Below, piece after piece: positions 20,514 to 26,601 of a stretch of 26,601 nucleotides of DNA. This stretch comes from Candidatus Aerophobota bacterium (GTDB lineage: Bacteria; Aerophobota; Aerophobia; Aerophobales; B3-G15), in the NCBI GenBank assembly GCA_030615365.1, contig JAUWZM010000035.1, forward strand, positions 1-26,601, given 5' to 3'. Under the pieces are notes generated by a model. It ran no database searches. It had not been told where the DNA came from and saw only the letters and a program-made list of their open reading frames with translations. The translations under genes and the position numbers were made by a program. The first letter of the stretch is position 1; every line of letters begins with the position of its first letter.

Positions 20514-21423
20514 TCAAGTGCGTGGCTTTAACTATAGTCCCAGCTATTGCACTACCCTGTATGAGTCATGGGACAACTTTGATGCGAAAATCTGGCGCAC
20601 TGAAATAACGCGGGGCAAGAAATACTTTCCCAGGTTCAACGCGCTTCGTATCTGGCTTGACTGGAATCCTTATCTGCGCAACCCTTCCTCTTTTGTGCAC
20701 AACTTAGGTATCGTTCTCGATATTTGCGGTGAGTTTGGAATTAAGCTAATTCCTACGCTTTTCAATCGCTGGCATGATTTTACCTATGACTTTGGTGGTA
20801 TTTACTATGATCATCTTCTTGATCGAAACTTTGAGCGGTTTGATAGGTACCTCAATGACGTAATAGGCACCTTCAAGAATGATTCACGTATAGGGATGTG
20901 GGATTTGTGTAATGAACCCCAACATTGGGATAAGAGAAACCCTTTTCATCAAATTGAGGTAGATTGGCTGGAGTGGGTCGCAAGGAGGATACGAAGGATA
21001 GGGGCATCTCAGCCAATTACCATTGGAACCATGTGGAGCACTAATGTTGAGTGGGTGGTAGATCTTTGTGACGTGATCTCCTTTCATCCCTATGCAGAAT
21101 GGTGGAATGAAGGATTTGTCCGACTATGTGACTGGGCGGTTGAGTTTGCTAAAATTAAGAACAAGCCTCTTATTGCCACTGAGACCTGTCAGGGTTCCTT
21201 GGATGACAAGCGGCGAGTTGAAATCATCCATAGAAGTCTGGGGCCCCTCAAGGAACGGAAAATTGGTTGGTGTGCCTGGCAGCTTCATGGCGGTCGCATG
21301 ATTAGCGGCAATCGTAGGATTACTGATAGAAACTGCAAACCAGGTGACCAATCTTATATGGCATTCATAGAGCCTGATGGTTCACTGAGACAAGGCCATG
21401 AGGCTTTCAATGAATACTGCTAA
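20491..21423 (+). CDS. GH5-like (clan GH-A) glycoside hydrolase, copy 1
   Basis: 310 aa; cellulase-type TIM-barrel glycosidase. The acid/base glutamate is in WDLCNEP (Glu142) and the nucleophile in ATETCQG (Glu231), the NE...E spacing of clan GH-A retaining enzymes. FPRFNALRIWLDW and LIPTLFNRWHD are barrel strands with substrate-contact residues. There is no signal peptide, so it should work in the cytosol on imported oligosaccharides. The substrate is not deducible; relatives are often labelled cellulase or beta-1,4-xylanase without proof. A paralog lies at 23098 with the same RGFNY-PSY opening and SLDD after the nucleophile. The ATG follows AGGAG by 7 nt. Confidence 0.83.
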   Translation: MDLKNDISQVRGFNYSPSYCTTLYESWDNFDAKIWRTEITRGKKYFPRFNALRIWLDWNPYLRNPSSFVHNLGIVLDICGEFGIKLIPTLFNRWHDFTYDFGGIYYDHLLDRNFERFDRYLNDVIGTFKNDSRIGMWDLCNEPQHWDKRNPFHQIEVDWLEWVARRIRRIGASQPITIGTMWSTNVEWVVDLCDVISFHPYAEWWNEGFVRLCDWAVEFAKIKNKPLIATETCQGSLDDKRRVEIIHRSLGPLKERKIGWCAWQLHGGRMISGNRRITDRNCKPGDQSYMAFIEPDGSLRQGHEAFNEYC

Positions 21424-21486
21424 ATAGAGAACGTATTATTCTATGCCCGACAAAGAGGCTTTCAGTTTTGCTCAGGAGGTACTTTC

Positions 21487-22521
21487 GTGAAAGCAATTGT
21501 AAAATGGAAAAAGGGTGATGGCTTTGTTGAATTAAGGGAGGTTGCCAAGCCTGTCATTGATAATGAGAGCGTTATCATTAAAGTGAAAGCAGCCGGGATT
21601 TGTGGAACTGATATTCATATTCTGCATGATGAGTTTAAATGCTCTTTCCCGGTAATTATGGGTCATGAATTTTCGGGAGAGATTGTTGAGGTGGGTGAAA
21701 AAGTCAAAGGATGGAAGGTAGGAGAGCGAGTGGTCTCAGAGCCTCATACAGGTGCTTGCAGGGTATGTCGACTCTGCCGGGCAGGAAATCTTCAAATTTG
21801 TCCCGAGAAAAGAGCGGTTGGATCAGGGCAGGATGGTGCCTTTGCTGGGTTCATAAAGGTTCCGCCGTGGCTCCTGCATAGAATTCCTGAAGAGGTTTCT
21901 TTTGAAGAAGCTGCTCTTGCTGAACCTACAGCTGTTTGTGTTTATGGTATTTTAGAAAGGACAGGGATAGAGACCGGTGACTTTGTAGCTATATTGGGCC
22001 CGGGCCCGATTGGGCTCTTAGCTGCCCAAGTTGTAAAGAATGCAGGTGCGTCTTTTGTTCTTATCAGCGGTAGGTCCAGAGATACAAACATTCGATTAAA
22101 GGTTGCTGATGAGTTGGGCATAGATTACATCCTTAACACTGACAAGGAGGATCTTATCTCTAAAGTAAGCCAGTTAACCAATGGCACAGGAGCAGATGTG
22201 GCCATAGAAGCATCGGGATCACCCATAGCCATTAGTCAGGCTTTCCAGATAATAAGACGGGGAGGACGGATTTCAGCTGTGGGAATCACAAGAAAGGAAA
22301 AAGTAGAGGTACCCTGGAATATCGGGGTAATGAAGGGAATTCAGATAGCACTTCCCTTTGGTTCCGGGTATACCAGTTGGGAGAAGGCTTTAGGTTTAAT
22401 CGCCTCCAAAAAAATCAATGTGGCTCGCCTTATCACACAGCGTTTTCCTCTGAAAAATTGGTCAGAGGCTTTTAATTTGCTCGAGAAGGCTCAGGCGATA
22501 AAAGCACTTCTGATTCCCTGA
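21487..22521 (+). CDS. Zinc-dependent medium-chain alcohol/polyol dehydrogenase
   Basis: 344 aa, MDR superfamily, near the sorbitol, threonine and galactitol dehydrogenases. Catalytic zinc ligands are Cys39 (GICGTD), His60 and Glu61 (MGHEFSGE). The structural zinc cysteines are 91, 94, 97 and 105 (CRVCRLC...C). The Rossmann motif LGPGPIGLLAAQ (about residues 171-182) follows, and a Ser/Arg-rich end of strand 2 (ISGRSRD) could favour NADP. The cytosolic reaction is probably oxidation of a sugar alcohol or sugar hydroxyl released in this locus. The start is GTG with AGGAGGT at 6 nt, 63 nt after the first GH5-like gene. Confidence 0.9.
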   Translation: MKAIVKWKKGDGFVELREVAKPVIDNESVIIKVKAAGICGTDIHILHDEFKCSFPVIMGHEFSGEIVEVGEKVKGWKVGERVVSEPHTGACRVCRLCRAGNLQICPEKRAVGSGQDGAFAGFIKVPPWLLHRIPEEVSFEEAALAEPTAVCVYGILERTGIETGDFVAILGPGPIGLLAAQVVKNAGASFVLISGRSRDTNIRLKVADELGIDYILNTDKEDLISKVSQLTNGTGADVAIEASGSPIAISQAFQIIRRGGRISAVGITRKEKVEVPWNIGVMKGIQIALPFGSGYTSWEKALGLIASKKINVARLITQRFPLKNWSEAFNLLEKAQAIKALLIP

Positions 22522-22629
22522 AGAATGTAGCAAAACTCTTTTCATTTCTATGATAAGCTGCCGGATTTCTGCAAGGATTTTGTGGTCAAAGACTCACGGA
22601 GGCTTTGGATAAGAAAAAACGCTGTTTAA

Positions 22630-23030
22630 GCAAATGGCCGGAGTGGTGCGTTTCAGTTCGGTCAGGGACTCTGTTTTTGGGAGGAAGGTGATGTCAAAGA
22701 GGCCTCGGGGTATGTCAGTAAATACAAGAAGTATCGGTACTACCTGGAAAAGGATTACTATAAACTGTTTCCACTCCCTGAGAGCAAAAATTCCTGGGAT
22801 GGATGGCAGTATCATGATCAAGAAACCAAGAGTGGCATACTTATCCTTTTCCGATTAAAAGAGAGTAAGGAAGATGAGAAAATGGTTAAGCTCCGGGGTC
22901 TAAAAGATAGTCAGAAGTATTCGTATTCCGTTGTTTTTGAGGAAGCAAAAATCGAAGAAAATAAAGATGGATTGAGGATACATCTGGCGCTCCCGATACA
23001 GCGGTCCTCATCCATTATGAACCCAAATAA
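22630..23030 (+). pseudogene. Decayed GH36-like alpha-galactosidase, C-terminal remnant
   Basis: Frame 3 from 22630 reads through a stretch that aligns with the C-terminal part of the intact GH36 protein downstream: FQFGQGLCFWEEGDVKEASG matches LFGGTLGFADDLTTWSEKKI, and YYLEKDYYKLF plus NSWDGWQYHD match LLMKDFFPLL and DSWDGWQWHD. Near 22990-22996 the frame shifts by one base: the next frame ends with DTAVLIHYEPK and a stop at 23030, the counterpart of NSAVIKYRVVE at the end of the intact protein. No start and no catalytic domain remain; an in-frame stop lies just upstream (22627). The bases 22522-22629 before it hold nothing I can recognise. Confidence 0.8.
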
Positions 23031-23097
23031 GTCATCCTTTCAGTGGATTCAACTTGGTTAAAAGAACTATTAAAAAAGGCAAGGAGGTATGAGTCTT

Positions 23098-24111
23098 ATG
23101 GGAACTACAAGAAAGTATGAGGATATTCGTGGATTTAACTACCAACCAAGTTACGGAAGTAGTGGCCTTGAGGTGTGGAGGCAGTTTGATGAGAAGATTA
23201 TTGATATAGAACTTGCTCGAGGGAAAAAGTATTTTCCAAAGTGGAACGCTATTCGACTGTGGCTTTCCTGGAATGCATTTATTCGAGAGCCCAAACGATT
23301 TAGCAAGAATTTTGAGACTGCTCTGGCTTTGATGGAAAAATACGAACTGAAGGTAATGCCTGTTCTTTTCAATCGCTGGCATAGTGCTCCCCTTGACCAC
23401 GGAGGAATCTATATTGACCACTTTTTACCAGGAGTGAGTTGGATCTATCGAGAAAATTTTTTCACCCCTTATTTAGAATCAATTGTAGGAGAACATGCTC
23501 ACGATGAGAGAATCTTCATGTGGGACTTGTGCAATGAGCCCTTCTCTTACTCAGTTCCTCCTTCTGGGATTCCCAAAATCGAGGGAGCAGAATTTACCTG
23601 GCTAAAAAAGATCTTTGAGAAGTGCAAGCAATTAAGTGCTCAAGCACCCCTTTGTATAAGCATCCATCCTGGGCACGGGATTTCTGGAATAAAACGCATT
23701 GAGCCTATCTCTGATATATTAGCTATTCATCCCTATTTCTTTGGAGAAAAGGAAAAAGAAGAAAGGTTAGAAATTAAAAAATTTGAGAATAAGGTAGCAT
23801 ATGAGAAGTTTTTAGATGAGTATGTAGAATTTGCAGAAAGTGTAGGGAAGCCACTTTTAGCTACGGAGACGTGCTGGGGTTCTCTTGATGATTTAGAGCG
23901 AGCAAAGATAATTCGATATACCCTGGGCGAGCTGAACAAGCGCAAAATTGGATGGTTGGTTCACGCATTACATCATAGTCTAGTTGCAGATCTACACCGA
24001 CCTGAATTTGGCCCTGTAAGCGAACCTGGTAACTTGTCATTCATTGAAGCAGACGGTTCACTACGTCCTTACCATGAGGTGTGGAATGAATTTAATGGGG
24101 AAAGGAAATGA
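23098..24111 (+). CDS. GH5-like (clan GH-A) glycoside hydrolase, copy 2
   Basis: 337 aa, paralog of the protein at 20491. Shared blocks: RGFNYQPSY, ARGKKYFPKWNAIRLWLSW, VLFNRWH, GGIYIDHF, MWDLCNEP (acid/base Glu147), ATETCWGSLDD (nucleophile Glu257), ADGSLRPYHEVWNEF. Two inserts (around SYSVPPSG and the charged FFGEKEKEERLE stretch) make it longer. No signal peptide. I start at the second ATG (23098): AAGGAGGT is 9 nt before it but directly touches the first ATG (23089), leaving no spacer. It overlaps the GH36 gene by about 26 nt, so the two are translated together. Confidence 0.85.
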   Translation: MGTTRKYEDIRGFNYQPSYGSSGLEVWRQFDEKIIDIELARGKKYFPKWNAIRLWLSWNAFIREPKRFSKNFETALALMEKYELKVMPVLFNRWHSAPLDHGGIYIDHFLPGVSWIYRENFFTPYLESIVGEHAHDERIFMWDLCNEPFSYSVPPSGIPKIEGAEFTWLKKIFEKCKQLSAQAPLCISIHPGHGISGIKRIEPISDILAIHPYFFGEKEKEERLEIKKFENKVAYEKFLDEYVEFAESVGKPLLATETCWGSLDDLERAKIIRYTLGELNKRKIGWLVHALHHSLVADLHRPEFGPVSEPGNLSFIEADGSLRPYHEVWNEFNGERK

Positions 24112-26125
24112 AAAATTTGATTTAAATTCCTATTTTTCCTTAAAAGATGTGTATGAGAGTGTTGAAAGAATGGAAGGAAAAACAGGATTTGGCATAGGCA
24201 TTGGTGAAATCTCTCCTTTTGACTCTGTTGAAAAAATGAAACTTATAGATAAAGAAGAAAAGGTGAAAAGTGATGGTTCAAAAGAGATAAGATGTGAATA
24301 TGAACTTCAGGGTCTTAAAATTGGAGTAAATTACCACTATTTTCCGGAGGGTAACATTCTTTCCCTTTCTGGGAAAATTGTTAATGACATGGATCAGCCC
24401 ATTTCCCATCTTTTCCGCATATCTTCTTTTCTACAAAGTTTTCATATAAAAGATTCTGAAAGGGTGAGGATTCATTCTTTTAAAGGAGGTATATTGGACT
24501 ACCGTTATCCCCCTATCTCTTTTACCCATCGTAAAAGTGAATTGGTTTCCTGGATTACAAGGGGTACTTCTATCTCTTCAAAGCTTCTCTCACTTGCAAG
24601 ATTTGATGGGGGACTTAAAGGCCGTTCCACTGATAATGATATGCCCTATTTTGTTGTTCAAATTGGGGAGGAGGAAGGTATCTTTTTTGCCCTGGAGTGG
24701 CCAGGTGACTGGAGCTCGTTTATCAAGAGAGAAAAAGAAGCCGGCAGGGAAAAACTTATCTGTGAGATTGGCCTGGAACATCTTGATTTAAATGTACTTC
24801 CCCAGGAGGAGATTCCCCTTCCCGGATGTCTTATAGGATTTTACAAGGGGGATTGGATTGAAGGGTGTAACACTTTAAAAAAAGCAATAGCTAAATACTA
24901 TACTCCTAAACTTAATGGAAAAAATGTAATCCCCCCTGTTTTTTATGATCACTGGTTTGGCCTTGGCTTAAACTGTGGAGAAAAAAAGATGAGAGAAGTT
25001 GCAGAGGTAGCCTCTCAAATTGGATCGGAATATTTTGTTCTTGATGCCGGCTGGTATGCTGGATGCAAAACTAAAGGAGTAAATTTTTCCCAGGGGATTG
25101 GAAACTGGGAGATGCCCCATTCTAAAAAATACCCCCATGGATTAAAACCCTTAAGTGAATTTGTCAACAAGAAGGAGATGAGGTTTGGGCTGTGGATTGA
25201 ACCGGAAAGATGTGACAAGGACTCCTGGCTTGCTAAACATCATCCTGACTGGATTATTCCAGATCCGGAAGGTGGATTCCAAAATCTTGTTGATTTTGGA
25301 AATCTTGAGGCGGTTTCCTGGTTTAAGGACACCTTTGATAAAATATTTGAAGAAAATAAAGTGCAGTGGATAAGATTTGATTCAAATATTGATCCTTATT
25401 GGAACTGGCAAAAAAAAGATGCTCCAGGTAGAAAGGGTATCTTGCAAATAAGGCACTTTGAGGGACTTTTCAATTTCTGGGATCATTTGCTTGAAAAACA
25501 CCCCACTCTTTTAATTGAAGGTTGTTCCTCAGGCGGTAGGAGAATGGACCTTGCATGTTTGAAAAGGTCTCATACCTACTGGTGCAACGACCATACAGAG
25601 CATCCGGATATCGTAAGATGGGATATCAGAGCAAATCTTGTTCTTCCAGCGAATTATCTGAACCATACCATTTCCCTTAAAAGCAAAAAAGATTACCCTG
25701 ACTATGTCTATCATTGCTTATTTGGAGGAACTCTGGGCTTTGCTGATGACCTCACAACCTGGAGTGAGAAAAAAATAAGATCTGCTGCTACCCATGTTAA
25801 AACATTTAAAAAGGTTCGAGATCTGTTGATGAAAGATTTTTTCCCCCTTCTTGATACTCCCTATTCCCTTGATAGCTGGGATGGATGGCAGTGGCACGAT
25901 GATGAAAAAAAGCAAGGACTAATCATTGTTTTTCGAGCTCTTAGCCCAGAAAAGGCGAAAAGAGTGAAATTGAGGTGGATTGATGAGGATAAAAATTATG
26001 AATTGTTAAACCTTTATTCTGGTAAAAAGGAAAAGGTCCATGGAGAAAAGCTTTCATCAGAAGGGCTGCTCTTTAATTTAATGCTCAGAAATTCTGCTGT
26101 TATTAAATATAGAGTGGTAGAATAA
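24086..26125 (+). CDS. GH36-type alpha-galactosidase-like glycosidase
   Basis: About 679 aa. An N-terminal beta-sandwich (about 1-270) is followed by the TIM barrel. EYFVLDAGWYAG, RFGLWIEPERCDKDSW (the W-x-EPE of melibiases) and WIRFDSNIDP with the likely nucleophile Asp432 are in order. GCSSGGRRMDLA is followed by CNDHTEHPD, whose Asp502 fits the acid/base. A small beta domain ends the protein. The nucleophile context differs from the usual KWDxNR, so alpha-galactosidase specificity is not certain. No signal peptide; cytosolic. Start: ATG at 24086, 4 nt after GAGGTG; ATG at 24095 is an alternative. It overlaps the GH5-like gene, indicating stepwise attack on one substrate. Confidence 0.85.
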   Translation: MNLMGKGNEKFDLNSYFSLKDVYESVERMEGKTGFGIGIGEISPFDSVEKMKLIDKEEKVKSDGSKEIRCEYELQGLKIGVNYHYFPEGNILSLSGKIVNDMDQPISHLFRISSFLQSFHIKDSERVRIHSFKGGILDYRYPPISFTHRKSELVSWITRGTSISSKLLSLARFDGGLKGRSTDNDMPYFVVQIGEEEGIFFALEWPGDWSSFIKREKEAGREKLICEIGLEHLDLNVLPQEEIPLPGCLIGFYKGDWIEGCNTLKKAIAKYYTPKLNGKNVIPPVFYDHWFGLGLNCGEKKMREVAEVASQIGSEYFVLDAGWYAGCKTKGVNFSQGIGNWEMPHSKKYPHGLKPLSEFVNKKEMRFGLWIEPERCDKDSWLAKHHPDWIIPDPEGGFQNLVDFGNLEAVSWFKDTFDKIFEENKVQWIRFDSNIDPYWNWQKKDAPGRKGILQIRHFEGLFNFWDHLLEKHPTLLIEGCSSGGRRMDLACLKRSHTYWCNDHTEHPDIVRWDIRANLVLPANYLNHTISLKSKKDYPDYVYHCLFGGTLGFADDLTTWSEKKIRSAATHVKTFKKVRDLLMKDFFPLLDTPYSLDSWDGWQWHDDEKKQGLIIVFRALSPEKAKRVKLRWIDEDKNYELLNLYSGKKEKVHGEKLSSEGLLFNLMLRNSAVIKYRVVE

Positions 26126-26226
26126 AAGATAAGAAAGCATCCTTCTTACTCAAAAGAAGTGAATTCTCTCGCTGATTTTTTCTTTGAGAAAAGAAAGGCT
26201 AAAATAAGGCCAGAGGAAGATTAAAA
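26126..26226 (+). other. Short spacer before the rhamnosidase gene
   Basis: The 101-bp spacer has a weak CTTCT/AGAAG stem (around 26141-26157) and later T-rich sequence, not convincing as a terminator. An SD-like GAGGAAG lies about 7 nt before the GTG at 26227. No clear promoter is seen, so the rhamnosidase may be cotranscribed with the GH36 gene. Confidence 0.35.
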
Positions 26227-26601
26227 GTGATTAGAAAATTAACAGTGATGCTCTTAACGGGAGCGATATCTCTGTTAGCAATAACTTCAGTGCTGGCAGC
26301 AAATTATAATAAAGCATCTAAGTTAAGAGTATCGGTAAAAGCACCTACCAACTTAGTTTGTGAGTACACTTTGAATCCATTGGGAATTGATGTAACCTCA
26401 CCCAGATTTTCCTGGGTGCTCCAACATTCCGAGCGTGGACAGCTTCAATCAGCCTATCAAGTGCTTGTTGCCAGCAGTCAGGAGAATTTGAACGCTGAAA
26501 ATGGGGATAAGTGGGATAGTGGAAAGGTACCTTCAGAAAAGTCAATAAATGTTCCTTATGGGGGAGATTCCCTAAAAAGTAAAAAGACCTATTACTGGAA
26601 G
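26227..26601 (+). CDS. Secreted alpha-L-rhamnosidase (GH78), N-terminal part, cut by the window edge
   Basis: 125 codons are visible and the frame is open at the end. A Sec signal peptide is clear: MIRK, then a hydrophobic stretch (about 5-22), then SVLAA as a likely cleavage site near residue 25. After a short linker comes the N-terminal module typical of GH78 alpha-L-rhamnosidases: CEYTLNPLGIDVTSPRFSWV, RGQLQSAYQVLVASS, GDKWDSGKV and KTYYWK. The catalytic domain lies beyond the window. It is the only protein of this locus with an export signal, so it probably removes terminal rhamnose outside the cytosol before uptake. The start is GTG, with GAGGAAG as SD. Confidence 0.85.
   Translation, partial: MIRKLTVMLLTGAISLLAITSVLAANYNKASKLRVSVKAPTNLVCEYTLNPLGIDVTSPRFSWVLQHSERGQLQSAYQVLVASSQENLNAENGDKWDSGKVPSEKSINVPYGGDSLKSKKTYYWK

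Noticed and set aside
22634..22858. 74-codon plus-strand frame starting with ATG
   Set aside because: The GH36-like sequence is in another frame of the same stretch; this ATG frame has no family resemblance or SD.
23089..23091. First ATG as start of the second GH5-like gene
   Set aside because: The SD AAGGAGGT touches it directly; the ATG at 23098 has the right spacing and matches the paralog's N terminus.

Overview
The window is AT-rich bacterial DNA with two contrasting halves. The left half (about 1-16.6 kb) is core housekeeping. The right half (about 16.6 kb to the end) is an accessory locus for breaking down glycosides. I cannot assign a phylum. The GTP-type PEP carboxykinase, TTG/GTG starts with strong Shine-Dalgarno (SD) sequences, a REP-like GTAG element, and the 'ccaccaagacacgaag' and 'cagccacggattcac' type intergenic repeats would fit an uncultivated environmental lineage (Omnitrophota- or Aerophobota-like), but this is a guess.

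Layout. At the extreme left edge a leftward gene appears to begin at base 6, with its SD buried in a hairpin. A rightward pckG follows (161-2056), then a candidate structured RNA (2157-2323). From 9792 down to 2359 all genes run leftward in a tight translation cluster: thrS, infC (apparent AUU start), rpmI, rplT, a membrane PASTA protein, rpe, rpsP, khpA, trmD, rplS, lepB, yraN. It looks like two normally separate conserved operons (thrS-infC-rpmI-rplT and rpsP-khpA-trmD-rplS-lepB) joined by a PASTA-rpe pair. rimM is absent from its usual place. Upstream lie tRNA-Val and tRNA-Cys, a repeat-rich stretch, then bactofilin and an M23 peptidase served by two tandem consensus-like promoters. Rightward polA and malic enzyme follow.

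Accessory locus. A GntR/FadR-type regulator gene at 19597 has a promoter with a palindromic operator at its start site. A second copy of the same promoter, operator and DNA-binding domain lies 2.9 kb upstream, but there the gene stops after 89 codons and lacks the effector domain. Between the copies are a Gfo/Idh/MocA oxidoreductase and a uroporphyrinogen-decarboxylase-like protein. After the full regulator come two paralogous cytoplasmic GH5-like glycosidases, a zinc-dependent medium-chain dehydrogenase, a decayed GH36 remnant, an intact GH36 alpha-galactosidase-like enzyme, and the start of a secreted GH78 alpha-L-rhamnosidase that runs off the right edge.

Working model (inference): a secreted rhamnosidase trims an external glycoside, internal GH5-like and GH36 enzymes split the imported oligosaccharides, and the two dehydrogenases oxidise the products, under GntR control. 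No transporter is visible. The GH5-like + GH36 pair seems to have been duplicated, with one GH36 copy now a pseudogene.
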